This document shows, piece after piece, positions 45,150 to 56,804 of a stretch of 64,000 nucleotides of DNA (position 1 is its first letter; every line of letters starts with the position of its first letter). The stretch comes from Jacaranda mimosifolia (taxonomy: Eukaryota; Streptophyta; Magnoliopsida; Lamiales; Bignoniaceae): contig CM032117.1 in NCBI GenBank assembly GCA_018894105.1, positions 33,150,501 to 33,214,500 on the forward strand, given 5' to 3'. The translations under genes and the position numbers were made by a program. The notes beneath the pieces were generated by a model. That model was given only the letters and a program-made list of their open reading frames with translations, made no database searches and was not told where the DNA came from.

Positions 45150-45229
45150 CAAAAATCACCTACACCAGACAACTCTATAATAGGTGATCCCAGCAAATCT
45201 GTTGTTTCCTTGTCAACCTCTATGAAATC
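45150..45229 (-). pseudogene. Unidentified gene exon, part downstream of the copia insertion
   Basis: The minus strand reads FIEVDKETTDLLGSPIIELS (after the target site) and then a GTGTAGGT string. Joined in mind with 51,616-51,800 across the copia element, the frame continues without a shift, so this is one exon split by the transposon. The family is not recognised. A link to the FRIGIDA-like fragment 400 bases further on is possible but unproven. Confidence 0.45.
45225..45229. other. Target-site duplication of copia C2 (left)
   Basis: AAATC, identical to 51616-51620. Confidence 0.95.
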
Positions 45230-46055
45230 TGTTGTAATAGGCATCCATTTAATTGGGATTATGGGGCTAATTACATGTTAAAGAGATGCTTTGTTTCTTT
45301 GAATTAGTGTCAATTATTGGTTGGAATCCATAGATGATTAAAGTATGAATGAGGGTATAATAAGCATAAATTCTATAAGTGGGAGTTGCCCCACATTGGA
45401 ATTGAGACTAAAATGTGGGGACTTGTGGGAGTATAAAAGATTTTGTACTAGTCCCTTATCCTACATTAAAAGTGAAACAAAAATATGAGAAACTATGCGA
45501 GTATAAAATACTAGTCTATGTATCCCACATTGGTAATTTTCACTTAAGTGCTTCTTTTCTAGCACTTATAAAATTGTTTGCTGGTTGCAGGCTAAATATG
45601 CAACTCAGAATTCAATTATGATAAACTTTCTCTACTCTTTCCACTATCACTTTTTTTATGTAGTGTTGAGTTATCTAGGTTTGGCGACTAAGTAGTGCAT
45701 CGAAGTGAGCTGGTCTGAAGTGCATCAACCATCTTCTGGATTGTCTTATCCTAGGACAAGAGTTGCAGTACCAGTTCTTCAAGGCAAACCAGTTCTACTG
45801 GCGATTCAGTTGGTCCTTTTGTGTACCATAGATAAGTACTTTACATGCTTATTGTTCTTTCCATTATTTAACTGATTCAATCCTGTTGCTATTCTAAATT
45901 GGTTTCATTGCTTTTGGTTTCTGCAAAAATTGAATTGAATTTGTTGTTGTTATGCATGCCTTGAAATTTAATATTTGAACTGTTTATACACTGCCTCATG
46001 ATTATCTGCTTAAATTTTGATAATCTACAAAATTCTTTAGAATCTATTTCTTTCA
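45230..46055 (+). repeat. 5' LTR of C2
   Basis: 826 bases, TGTTGTAATAGG...ATTTCTTTCA. It matches 50763-51615 throughout, but lacks about 26 bases present there at 51,309-51,335. Confidence 0.93.
45391..45533 (+). promoter_or_regulatory. Duplicated promoter block in the C2 LTR
   Basis: A block starting CCACATTGGAA recurs at 45,391, 45,461 and 45,524 (periods about 70 and 63). Each of the first two blocks has a TATAAAA (45,432 and 45,502) at the same offset. The 3' LTR keeps the first TATAAAA at 50,966; its second has become TGTAAAA. This is the likely U3 promoter with a duplicated core. Confidence 0.6.
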
Positions 46056-46100
46056 GTCTTGAAAAGAACGTTTGGTGTTATAAAATAGTTTACATATCAA

Positions 46101-46750
46101 ATATGGCATCTACGAATGGTTTCGGTACTGGCTTTATACTACTTTCAAAAGTTGACCTATCCGGCTTGCCGAAAAAGTTTTCAAGTCAATTTTTCAAACA
46201 TTAGCAACAGGGGATGAAAATCTGGCTTATGATGAAGGGACTTTTGATGGTAATTTAGGTGACTAGACCTGAACCAACTGATAATGATCTCAAAACGGCT
46301 GAAATTGCTGAGTGGTATGAACATGATCAGTTAGGCAAGGGATGATCATTCTATCAACTTTTTTGGATGTTCTCTTTGATGTCTACTGTTTTGATTCATA
46401 CACTACAAAGTCGTTATGGGATAGTTGGATAGGAAATACAATACTGAAGAGCAAAGCTCAAAAAGTATTCTATTTCTAAATTCCTAAAATATCAAATAGT
46501 TGAGGACAAGTTTGTAACTAAACAGATGCATGAGCTGATCAATCTCGAACATGCCTTTGTTGACGCTAAGTTGAAACTTCCAGAAAAGTTTATGGTCATG
46601 TCTATAGTGGATAAGTTTCCTAAATCTTAGGAATGTTTTGGAATAAACTCAAGCATAAAAAAGGATAGTTGTCCCTGGATGATTTAATGATTGCTATAAG
46701 CATCGAAGAGGAACACCATAATCAAATTCATAGAGTTTCTGTTGAGTTCC
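46101..46750 (+). pseudogene. C2 gag remnant
   Basis: Starts MASTNGFGTGFILLSKVDLS at 46,101. Around 46,440-46,740, frames give ILEYQIVEDK-like text, TKQMHELINLEHAFVDAKLK, LPEKFMVMSIVDKFPKS, then LDDLMIAISIEEEHHNQIH. This is the UBN2 capsid region of copia gag. It is broken by stops, and it ends abruptly where the zinc knuckle should follow. Confidence 0.75.
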
Positions 46751-46769
46751 AACTTGTGGCAAACATGTT

Positions 46770-48043
46770 TCATTGTTTGGCATAGTCGTTTAGGTTATTT
46801 AAATTTTGATGCTATTAAACATATGATGAATTTGAATTTAATCCCTAAACATGATATTGAACGAAACCATAAATGTTAAGTATGTGTTGAAGCTAAACAA
46901 GTAAGAAAGCCATGCCATTTGGTTGAAAGACATTCTGAAATACTTAATTTAGTTCACATTGATATCTGTAAGTTCAATGGAATCCTAACCAAAGACTATA
47001 AAAGATACTTTATCACTTTTATAGATGATTATAGTAGATACTGTGTTATGTTTACTTGTTGAAACATAAAGACGAAGCACTGGAAAAGTTTATCACTTTT
47101 AAGAATGAAGCTGAAACTCAATCTGGTAAGAAGCTTAAATGATTAAGGTCAGATAGAAGTGGAGAGTACGAATATAAACCCTTCGATGAATATTGTTGGA
47201 ACTTTGGTATTATTCATGAAGAGACTCATCCATACTCTCCCTCGTCTAATGGGATAGTAGAATGAAATAATAGAACATTTAAAGATATGATTAATAGTCT
47301 ACTTTTGAATTCTGGATTGCCTAAATATATGTGGGGAGAGGCTTTGAATACGGCTTGCCATATTCTGAACAGAGTCTCTCCAAAACATAAGGAAAGCACT
47401 TCGTTTGAACTCTGGAAATGCTGAAAACCTAGCTTAAAATATTTTCGTGTGTGGGGTTGCCTTGCAAAAGTTCTAGTCCCAGAACACAAGAGGAAAAAAC
47501 TGGGTCCTAAAACTGTTGATGCGATTTTTTTGGGCTATGTGGAAACAAGCTATGCATTGAGATTTCTAGTTATTAAGTCTAAAATCCCTAGCATAGATGT
47601 TAACACAATAGTTGCGTTTTGTGATGCTACGTTCTTTGAAGATGTGTTTCCTATGAAAATGGGAGTACCTCAAAATATTTCTTTAGACTCAACCCTTACA
47701 TCTACTTCTATTCCTGATCATGTGGGAAGGATGACAAATGTGGGGGTTACTCCAAACAACTCTGATTCAGTATTCGCTGGATTTGAAGAGTTGGATAATC
47801 CCAAATGGAGTAAAAGAGCTAGAGTCATCAAGGATTTTGGAAGTGATTATATCACTTATAATATCGAGGATGACCCAATAACTTTCAAAGATACCATAAC
47901 CTCGTCAGAAGCCAAGCATTGGAAGACATCTATCAAAAGTGAGATAGATTTTATTATCTCTAATGGGACATGGTATTTAGTCGATCTACCTTTGGGTTGG
48001 GTGCAAATGGATCTTTAAGAAGAAACTTAAGTCTGATGGGACT
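46770..48043 (+). pseudogene. C2 pol: GAG-pre-integrase, integrase, start of RT
   Basis: VWHSRLGYLNFDAIKHMMNL (about 46,780) is the GAG-pre-integrase domain. HIDICKFNG, LRSDRSGEYEYKPFDEYC and a VE-stop-NNRT string supply the integrase D, D and E. From 47,449 a 189-residue open stretch starts MWGCLAKVLVPEHKRKKLGP and KTVDAIFLGYVETSYALRFL, and ends in SSEAKHWKTSIKSEIDFIIS and GTWYLVDLP, the start of copia RT. The solo LTR interrupts it after LKSDGT. Confidence 0.85.
48039..48043. other. Target-site duplication of the nested solo LTR (left)
   Basis: GGACT here and GGGCT at 48854-48858, one mismatch. Confidence 0.7.
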
Positions 48044-48853
48044 TGATATGGGATAACATAGCGGGCCCAGCCCAATAACACTCGACTAGGCTAGAGACAA
48101 CCCAATTACCTAGTAGGCCCAATCGATTTTAGGCCAGCCACATTATCGACTGAATTTCAACCCCACTGGACAGTGTTTGCCTTGTTAATCAAGTTATGGT
48201 CGATTAGCGTCGGGGGTGCCTTGTTTGGCCTTAAACCAAAGAGACTCGAATACAACGGAGTTGCACCTTGTCGACTAGAGTCTATAGTAATATCTCATAG
48301 AAGTATTTAGATCGACTAGAGAGGTCAAATTTGGGTGATAACCTCTCTGCCGCATGATGCTCTACCAGGCGACGTGCCTCAGCATTAATGGCGTATGTCT
48401 CCACAGTATTATCTTTTTCAGCTGTGCTAGGCTAGTGCACACCTCTAGTGTACCTCTTGTCCTGGATAGGTGGAGGCATTGCTGCTTGGAATAGTACACA
48501 AGCTGGAGAAGACTTAAAGGCCATTAAGCAAGGGCAAAAGCCCTTCATGTGCAACAAGGGCATCATAAACATATCAACCACATTAAAAAGGCTATAAATA
48601 CCCCATTTCCAGCCTTCTACAAGGTATACCATTTTACTATCAAAAAGCACTCACACTGCTGCTATATTTTCTAGTTGATTATACCGACTAAAGCATCGAG
48701 CGCCTTTGTCAAGGGCGCCTTGGCTAGCATAATGTTTGCTATTGGTTGCATGACTCAACCCCATCATATCACAAAGCATTCATCGACCTCTCATTTAGTC
48801 GATGGTACTAGACTTTAGCCCAATCTATCACTAAATAGTTTAGAACTTCATCA
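48044..48853 (+). mobile_element. Solo LTR nested in C2 pol
   Basis: An 810-base insertion, TGATATGGGATAACATAGC...GAACTTCATCA, splits the RT start exactly between the codons for LKSDGT and DKFKARLVAKGF. The TG...CA ends and 5-base flanks GGACT/GGGCT identify an LTR left by recombination. A plant TATA box CTATAAATACCCC is at 48,592-48,604. It is unrelated by eye to the other LTRs in this window. Confidence 0.82.
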
Positions 48854-48858
48854 GGGCT

Positions 48859-50220
48859 ACTGATAAGTTTAAGGCTAGATTAGTTGCCAAAGGCTTTAGG
48901 TAAAAGGAAGGAATAGATTTCTTTGACACCTATTCCTTAGTTGCTCGATTGACTACAATCCCGGTGCTCATTGCATTGGTATCAATATATGATTTTTTTA
49001 TTCATCAGATGGATGTGAAAATAGCCTTTCTATATGGTGATCTTGAGAAAGAAATCTATATAGATCAGCGTGAGGGGTTTGTAGCTCCTGGTAACGAGCA
49101 AAAGGTTTGTAAGCTTGTTAAATTTCTTTATGGATTAAAATAAGCTCCGAAACAATGGCATGAAAATTTTGATAAAACCATTTTATCATTGGCTTTATAG
49201 TAGTTGATAATGATAAATGCGTCTATTACAAAGTTAAAGGTGACACTTGTATTGCTTTTTGCCTATATGTGGATGATATTTTATTGATTGGTTCTACCAT
49301 TAAGATTATTAATGAGACAAAGTCATACTTGAAAAGTAAGTTTGAAATGAAGGATATGGGTGAAGCTAATGTGATTCTTGGACTCAAGTTGATTCGGTCA
49401 ATTGAGGGTATAGCCATTTCTCAGTCTCATTATGTTGAGAAGATTATTGAGAAATGTGGCTATAAGGATTGTAGAATCGCTAAGGCACTATATGATCCTT
49501 CTATAGCTCTTTTTAAGAATGAAAGTGGTATTCCTGTGTCTCAATTGAGATATTCTCAGATTATTGGGAGCTTGTAATATTTTGCAAATGGCTCGAGATC
49601 ATATATCTCATTCCCAGTCTCGAAGCTAGCCAGGTATACAAGTTGTCTCAATAGAATCCATTGGGAGGCTTTGGATATTGTATTTTTGGTATCTTAAGGG
49701 AACAACATCACTTGCTCTGCATTATGGCAGATTCCCTGTAGTACTTAAGAGATATAGTGATGCTAGCTAGATAGCCAAAAACTTAAGTAGTAATGGGTGT
49801 ATAGGGTACGTATTTACCTTGGTGGAGGCGTTGTCTCCTAGAAGTCTACTAAACAGACTTTGGTAACTCGATCCACATTTGAGGCAGAGTGATGTGCTTT
49901 GGACACAACTAGAACGGAGGCTGAATGGTTACATGGGCTGATGGTCCAATTGCCCATGGTTAGTAAGCCCCTTTCTGCGATTGCAGTGCATTGTGATAAC
50001 CAAACTACAATTGCAAAGATCAGAAGTTCAAAGTTTATCAAAAGACCAAGAGACATATCCAAGTTAGACTAAAGTCTATAAGGGAGCTTGTGTCTGATAA
50101 GATTGTGGCCATTGATTTTGTTGGATCCAAAGATAATATGGCCAATCCTTTGAGCAAAGGACTTAAGTTGTCCTTAGTCCAAAAATTCGGGAGGGGGATG
50201 GGACTAAGAACCTATCAGTG
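48859..50220 (+). pseudogene. C2 pol: reverse transcriptase and RNase H
   Basis: After the solo LTR the frame resumes with DKFKARLVAKGF, then HQMDVKIAFLYGDLEKEIYI, VCKLVKFLYGLK, a stop, APKQWHENFD, and the catalytic motif CLYVDDILLIG (YVDD at 49,266-49,277). The last part, with frameshifts, reads STFEAE, HCDNQTTIA and the 'NMA-PLSKGL' end of RNase H (about 50,140-50,170). RT copies the element RNA in the cytoplasm. Five or more stops make it dead. Confidence 0.88.
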
Positions 50221-50762
50221 ACACACGTGCAGTGGCAACCCAACTTACCAAGTGGAGATCCCACAATGAAGGTTCAATGTGGTATAAATAAGCTGCTGAG
50301 TGTGTCGATGTGCCCCTAAACTGGACTGATACTTTAGTATCTGAGTCTGTCCCCTGGGATACTTGGAAGGTGTTGTTTACTGCTAGTAAAGTAAGAGTCT
50401 AAACTCTGAATAGGGTCAAGTCACATTGATGAGATGCAAGCAGTACAGCCCTGGAGATTCCCAAGTGAATATAGTCGTTTGGCCGTGAATAGAGGAAAAG
50501 GGTTATTTCTCGAAAACATTTACAAAATAAGATCGCGACATATGTCCATAATGTGTCAAACTTAAAGATCACTGCATAGCTAATAACTTGTTGTTACTAA
50601 TGGACCCTACCACGTCCAGGGGCCAAATTCAAGGCTTAGATCCATTTGTCCCTATGGTGGCAAAAATTGGATAACTTAGGTAGTGGTTCAAACCTGAAAG
50701 TAACATTATTGAAAGTAAGTTACGACAACCTGATAGTACAATGCTATGGATTTATGGGGGAT
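50221..50762 (+). other. C2 3' untranslated part and polypurine tract
   Basis: No coding sequence seen. It ends in TTTATGGGGGAT directly before the LTR, the polypurine tract. Confidence 0.7.
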
Positions 50763-51615
50763 TGTTGTAATTGGTACCGATTTAATTGGGATTATGGGGC
50801 TAATCACATGTTAAAGAGATGCTTTATTTCTTTGGATTAGTGCCAATTATTGGTTGGAATCCATAGATGATTAAAGTGTGAATGAGGGGTATAATAAGCA
50901 TAAATTTTATAAGTGGGAGTTGTCCCACATTGGAATTAAGACTAAGATGTGGGGACTTGTGGGAGTATAAAAGATTTTGTACTAGTCCCTTATCCCGGAT
51001 TGGAAGTGAAACAAAAATATGGGAAACTATGAGAGTGTAAAATACTAGTCCATGTACCCCACATTGGTAATTTTCACTTAAGTGCTTCCTTCTTAGCACT
51101 TATAAAATAGTTTGCTGGTTGCAGGCTAAATATACAACTCAGAATTCAATTCTGATAAACTTTCTCTACTTTTTCCACTATCACTTTCTTTATATAGTGT
51201 TGAGTTATCTAGGTTTGGCGACTGAGTAGTGCATCTAAGTGAAGCTGGATCGAAGTGCATCAGCCATGTTCTAGACTGTCTTATCCTCGGAGAAGAGTTG
51301 CAGTACCCAGTGCACAATTGAGTGGGGCAATGTTTTCTTCAAGGCAAACCAATTCCACTGGCAATTCAGTTGGTCATTTTGTGTACTATAGATAAGTACT
51401 TTACATGCGTATTGTTCTTCCCATTATTTAACTGATTCAATTCTATTGCTATTCCGAATTGATTTCATTACTTTTGGTTTCTGAAAAAATTGAATTGAAT
51501 TTGTTGTTGTTGTACATGCCTTGAAATTTTATATTTGAACTATTTATACACTGCCTCATGATTATCTGCTTAAATTTTGATAATCTGCAAAATTCTTTAG
51601 AATCTATTTCTTTCA
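50763..51615 (+). repeat. 3' LTR of C2
   Basis: 853 bases, TGTTGTAATTGG...ATTTCTTTCA, followed by the target duplication AAATC (51616-51620). Confidence 0.93.
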
Positions 51616-51800
51616 AAATCAACCTAAATAGCTGACTCATCGGGCAGGGAATCCGTACAGCGCTTAGGCTCCTCCTTTGTATCTTGAGTGAGATCTCACA
51701 TATAAGTCCCTTCTAGATATGCTTTATCAAATGTGAATTTTAGGATATCGGCGGTGAGGACCTCTTTGTCGTCTTCTCATTGTTCCTAATATGAGAGAAT
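51616..51800 (-). pseudogene. Unidentified gene exon, part upstream of the copia insertion
   Basis: The minus strand reads DDKEVLTADILKFTFDKAYL, EGTYM, a stop, DLTQDTKEEPKRCTDSLPDE, SAI, a stop, then VDF across the target site into the part at 45,150-45,229. The bias toward charged and coding-like text, and the frame continuity through the copia element, suggest a real exon of a dead gene. Further upstream, 51,925-51,810 reads MATGNPEMMLMFDEKSFGRF and SKPIIELEQNPKNF, perhaps another exon. The family is not recognised. Confidence 0.45.
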
Positions 51801-51929
51801 CACTATTAGGGAAATAAAAAACAAAAGTTTTTGGGATTTTGTTCAAGTTCAATTATCGGTTTAGAAAATCTACCGAAAGACTTCTCATCAAACATCAACA
51901 TCATCTCAGGATTGCCGGTGGCCATTAGC

Positions 51930-52445
51930 ACCGAGAGACTCGGTGCCTTAGATAACTAGCTATGTGTAATGGGATTCAACATCACTGGCGAGGACCACAT
52001 GCTAAATCGAGATCTAGTTTTGCGGACTCAACGACAACCTATAGTCAAAAGATGAATACAATACACATAAAATCTAGCTTCTTTCATATTAGAGCTTGAA
52101 GAAGACAAAAAATGGTCAATTCACCATCGAAGCCGAGTGGTCCACTTCCACCATATTTAGGAAAATGAATAAAGAAAAAGATGTATTTTGATAAACTCAG
52201 TGAAGAAGAAGACGCAGAGAAGTAGTGCGGGGTGTAGAATGGGGGTGGGCTTTTCAGTGGGAATGTGTAGCCTTTTCAGAGGTGGATATGTTTTTCAACC
52301 TTATGTCTTGCCTCTATTTTATTTAAATATTAATATTTTTTTCTAACCAGCCTACAAGAGGCAAAATAAGAAACAAACATCATAGCTAAATGGACAACTT
52401 TATAAAGCATAATAATGCAAAATGATGTCGTTTCAAAATATAAAA
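51930..52445. other. Spacer before gypsy G2, with minisatellite copy
   Basis: No gene recognised. 52,320-52,440 is the first copy of a repeat of about 125 bases, continued at 59,825 beyond the inserted gypsy element. Confidence 0.55.
52441..52445. other. Target-site duplication of G2 (left)
   Basis: TAAAA, identical to 59712-59716 after the other LTR. Confidence 0.92.
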
Positions 52446-53775
52446 TGTAGTACCCCCTCTCGGGACAGCACCCAAGTTGAGGTGCTACCAATTCATTCTT
52501 AATTACAGTTCAAATAATAACTAGGAAACCTGTAATTTAACCGTCTCTAAGGCAAAACAGTCACACTAATCCAAAAGATCATTCCGTAAAGCATAATATA
52601 TACAATCCAAGTATCAGAATCCAACTCAACAGAAAATAATTCATTTATCGCAAAAGATCAATTCATAACATAAAATACGTACATATCCAGTATATTAAGT
52701 TTCATACAAACATTCTCATAACACTTTTCAAGTAATTGTCTTGATCAGGTGACTTAAATGAACAACAACAGCACCTAATCTATTACAAAATCACTCTTGT
52801 CTAAAACATGCCTCTGCTTATCAGTTTGACTTGTCTGAAGACAAATAACAACTAGGGGGTAAGTCCGAAGGACTTAATGAGGAAAAAGAGAATGACATGA
52901 CTCAAAAGAAAATGATAAGCAATAAACAAGGCAGTTCGGTAACAATGAAAAGTTCAACCTGAAAATGTAGCGCCACCACCTAGAGAAGCCTCTCACTGTC
53001 AGCTTTCCAACACCCAACTCTGTTTTCAGTTTCTCCGCTGAAAAAAACCTCAAATGCTGCCCAAACCCCTAAAATCACCTTACTCCGCAGTGAGGTTTTT
53101 GTCAGATTCCGCCTCTATCGCCGCGTGAAACGGTCATGCAACACCACCACCGAGGTCCTCCAGCTGAGAGCTCCCAAAAATACTACCTAGAAGTCCGTTT
53201 AGGTCACTGCTCCGCCATCCATCGAAAATGGGTTTTCTTTAAGCTTCTCGATTCCTGTGGTCCGCCGCCCGAGACGCCATGTGCAAGGTCTCAACGTAAA
53301 GCTGGTGAAGTGGGGAAGAGGGTAAACGGTTTAGTTTTTGGAGTGATGGCCGGAGAGTCGCTGGGGATGGTGATGTCCGTGGTGAAGAAGTGAAAGAAAA
53401 AGGAGATGGAAGAAAGAAGAAGAAGGAAAGAAAAATGGAGAAGGAAAATAGGGCTACCCGTTTTTTATTTAAAATCAAAATTTTCATTTTTGCAATTTAG
53501 TCCTTAGTCTATTTTAAGTTAAATCAATTAAGTCCTTGAAATTCTGAAAATTTCCCTTAAGTCCCCGTTGAACTTAGTTCTTCCGTGCAAACCCCTCAAG
53601 TTCCACTTGAAGCCCACATAAGTCATCAAAATTTAAAATTTTGACCCTAATACTTCCAATTTCTTGCAATTGTGTCCATCTCAATTATTTTTTTAAATGC
53701 CCTAAAATCTAATCAATAAATCTCTTAATTTCGAAACCCTCATTTCCAAAAATACTGAATTTTAGGGGTGTTACA
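52446..53775 (-). repeat. 3' LTR of G2 with a large internal deletion
   Basis: TGTAGTACCCCCTCTCGGG...GGGGTGTTACA, 1,330 bases. Compared with the 5' LTR it lacks about 1.57 kb, corresponding to about 57,323-58,896. The junction lies near 52,960 at a GAA shared by both breakpoints. Confidence 0.9.
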
Positions 53776-53787
53776 GACTCCCCCCTT
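53776..53787 (-). other. Polypurine tract of G2
   Basis: AAGGGGGGAGTC on the minus strand, next to the 3' LTR. Confidence 0.85.
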
Positions 53788-53789
53788 AA

Positions 53790-54540
53790 AAGAATCTGGT
53801 CCCCAGATTCTCATCTGAGTACTGTTCTGACTGACAGAAAATGAGTAGATTCGGTCTGTCGATTTACATTTTCTCTTTATTACATTCTGCTAGTATTGTT
53901 CCTTCAAGTCCTGATACATCTTCATGCTTCTCGGATGCATTGTATATCTTGACTTGTGTGCCTTATCTAACAATGCTTCTTCCATTTCTTCTGACACACA
54001 TGTTTTCTTACGGAACAGAAGAATACCTTGAATATCGGTAGTGTACTCAGACTCTCCAGAAGGATCAACTTTCCTTCGGTTTCAATAGAACACCTGTTCT
54101 TAGGCTTTTTGATGCTTCTGTTTCCAGCAAATAAGCCATTCTAGCCTTTCGGCTCAAGGCATTGGCTACTACACTCACCTTTTCAGGTGATAGGTGATGG
54201 AAGAATAATAGTATTTTAGAATTTCAATCCATCATGCTGTCTTATGTTCAGATCCTCATTTTAGTCAAATGATTGACCTTACTAAGTTACTTTAGTCAAT
54301 GAGTAAGCTATTTAGACAAGTGCTGCACAATTCTTTGTTAACAGCTGACAAGACATAGAAAACTACATACTTCTATCATGTTTTTCAGTCCCTTCCAATT
54401 GACTACCACCTCTATCCCAGAGGGATCAACTTCTACCCCATATGGAGATATGATATATCTAAGAAAAGCCTTCTTCTTGTCCAAAATCCGTACTTGCAGA
54501 TTTTGTATACAACTAATGTTTTCTTAAGGTTTTGAGAACT
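53790..54540 (-). pseudogene. G2 pol remnants (RT block, RNase H end, integrase zinc region)
   Basis: The same three blocks as in G1 lie in the same order and spacing. The integrase zinc region (53,820-54,030, strings matching FRKKTCVSEEMEEALL) runs straight into the 3' end of pol. The RNase H end is near 54,100-54,190, and the RT block with a VDPSGIEVVVNW-like string is at about 54,360-54,480. The integrase core is missing here too. Confidence 0.72.
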
Positions 54541-54918
54541 ATGCATAAGTGCTTTACGTGGTCTTTTCTAGTCTTCGGCTGAAAGGACTCTTACTTCAAC
54601 TCCAGCTTTGAGAAGATTCTTGTTCCCACAGAAAGTCAAATAATACTTCTATATGGACTAGGATAATGAATTCAATTCTTTCGGGAATAATTCTGAGTAT
54701 TCAGCTATCACTTCTGTGTAATAGACCTTAATCTCGAGTTGTATATTTAGTTTGAGGAGGTACAACACATATGAAAGAATGCCACCATCAAAATCATATA
54801 TGGCATTATTTTAATTTCCAAAATTAGAAATCATACCTTCTGCCACTTCATAAGGATCAGGTGCCTCTTCTTTAGTCAGAGCATATGCTCGCTCGGACTT
54901 TTAGCTTTTCACCAGTTC

Positions 54919-55560
54919 CTACGACTTGTTTCCCTTTCTAGTAGGGGTTGACTTTCCTCGGTTTGGGCAATCCTTGACTAAATGCTGATCACTGCCACAA
55001 ACTACACATCCACCCTGCTTTCTCCAGCATCTTGATTCTTCATGGCCTAGTTTCCCACAATATCCACGGGCTTTCTGTGTTGTACACGTGGTTTCACTAG
55101 TCTGATAAACTTGCTGATTGACACCCCCAATTTGTAACTTTGGTTGTTTGTTATTGGGGTGGTCTTTCCTACTAGGTGGTAGCCTTCCTAGCGTTTTCCA
55201 ACAGTTAGATTCCTCATGATTTAACATGCCACAAAATCCACAAATCTTTTCTGATGTCCCATATTGGATCTTCCGTCGTTTCTGACCTAAACTACTTCTT
55301 TTGCTAACGGCAACTCTAATCTCAGAAGTTGTTCCTATCTTGTCTTTTCCTCCATCTGTATGTATCTCAAGAGGTTCTTGTTCTATCTGCAAGGCCCTCC
55401 TCAAAGTTAGACTGCTCATAAGGCGTGAGGGTTCGTAGTATCTCAGATCTTAATCCCTTAACAAATTTCTCAGTTCTACTCTTCTCATTTCTCAATACAT
55501 GTGGGGCATACCGAATCAACCTGCTAAATCTTGCCTTATATTGCCACGCTGTCATATCTG
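54919..55560 (-). pseudogene. G2 gag: capsid end and three zinc-knuckle units
   Basis: Minus-strand 55,555-55,367 reads MTAWQYKARFSRLIRYAPHV, RNEKSRTEKFVKGLRSEILR and TLTPYEQSNFEE, the Retrotrans_gag domain. An overlapping frame down to 54,919 carries CGFCGMLNHEESNC and CVVCGSDQHLVKDC, both C-x2-C-x4-H-x4-C, and between them GYCGKLGHEESRC, a third unit whose first Cys is R. Basic residues follow (TPTRKGNKS). This is the longest open coding piece left in either gypsy element. Confidence 0.85.
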
Positions 55561-56784
55561 CTTGGGTAAGACATTTAAATTCTTATTTTCGGGCATCTCT
55601 TACTTCTTGTGGTATATATCTATCATAAATTCCCACACAAAGTTGTCCCAGGTACGAGGTACCTTCTTATGTTCCCATCATTGGCTTACTAAGGTCCACC
55701 ATTGACCTGCAGCTCCTTCTAATAGATAGATAGCAAATATAAATTTGAGGTCCTCTAGGTAACCTAACATTTGAAAAATATCATCAATCTCCCTGATCCA
55801 AGCTTCTGCTTTCTGGTGATTCGATTCTCCTATAAATATTGGAGGATGGAACTTAAAAAGATGTGGTAAGGTCTCGAACTTTGGAGATTCCTCATCTCTC
55901 TTCTGATTATCGATCTGACCTTGTTGCTGGTGTAATTGTTGGAATTGCTACCACATTATATTCATCTGCTCTAAAACTTCTCTCCTTTACTGTTGATTGT
56001 ACCTGTAGACCTCATGTTTTTCCCTCAATACTTATTGGACATCTCCGATCCGAGGTGTCCTTTTCCCGACTTTCTTGGTTAGGGGAATACATTGGGACTA
56101 GTTCTGGTGACGTCATCCAATATGTTGCAAGCTCTGAAATCGAAGACTACGCCTATGATAAAATTTTTTAATATATTATGTTAGTATCAGCACAATTACA
56201 TTAGTGTGAGCACAAGTCTTGAGTTTCCAAAATAGTTATGCTAATTACGCCCGATCGTGCACAAAATGATAAGGCGTAAGGAAGGGGAAAAGAAATATCA
56301 GCCAATGCTACGTGACTCAACAGTCATAAGCTACTACTAAGCAACTACTACCCCATATACATATATACAATGTGTCCATGGTCATCACATCTTCCAGTTC
56401 TAGTTTCTTTCCCATCTGGACTCGTATGGCACGAAGTCCTTGCACTTGAGCCTTTGTTATCATAACCCTTATAACCCAATATCGATTTCAAATGGCTAAC
56501 TCTGCTCAATTTAGCATGAGTAACTCATGCTAATCTCATAATTTATCCTCAAGTGTCTTGACATATCCTTAGCAAGCTCGCTTATTTTTATGATTATCAG
56601 TCATCCCTTAATATAAAAGTGACAAAATCTGTTTCATTAACACCAGACTATTTAAATTCATTCCCAAATCCCTTGGGTCCTATATAATCTTTCAATATGC
56701 CTTAAATATTCAGAGTTCAAATCCTAACTAAGCTAAACATGAGGTTAGCTATGAATCCCAATTTAACACCTAGGTCATTGACAA

Positions 56785-56801
56785 CCTAGGCTCTGATACC
56801 A
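56785..56801 (-). other. Primer binding site of G2 (tRNA-iMet)
   Basis: The minus strand reads TGGTATCAGAGCCTAGG. The first 13 bases are the standard initiator tRNA-Met complement without mismatch. Confidence 0.93.
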
Positions 56802-56804
56802 CCC

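Larger units (their letters stand above)
45230..51615 (+). mobile_element. Complete-ended Ty1/copia retrotransposon (element C2)
   Basis: Plus-strand element with LTRs 45230-46055 and 50763-51615, both TG...CA, flanked by a perfect 5-bp duplication AAATC. The order gag, integrase, RT, RNase H is that of copia. The zinc-knuckle and protease part is deleted, a solo LTR interrupts pol at 48044-48853, and many stops are present. About 540 bases separate the end of pol from the 3' LTR. Confidence 0.93.

Noticed and set aside
53136..53393. 85-codon plus-strand frame in the G2 3' LTR
   Set aside because: The homologous part of the 5' LTR (about 59,070-59,330) has differing stops and indels; noncoding LTR sequence.
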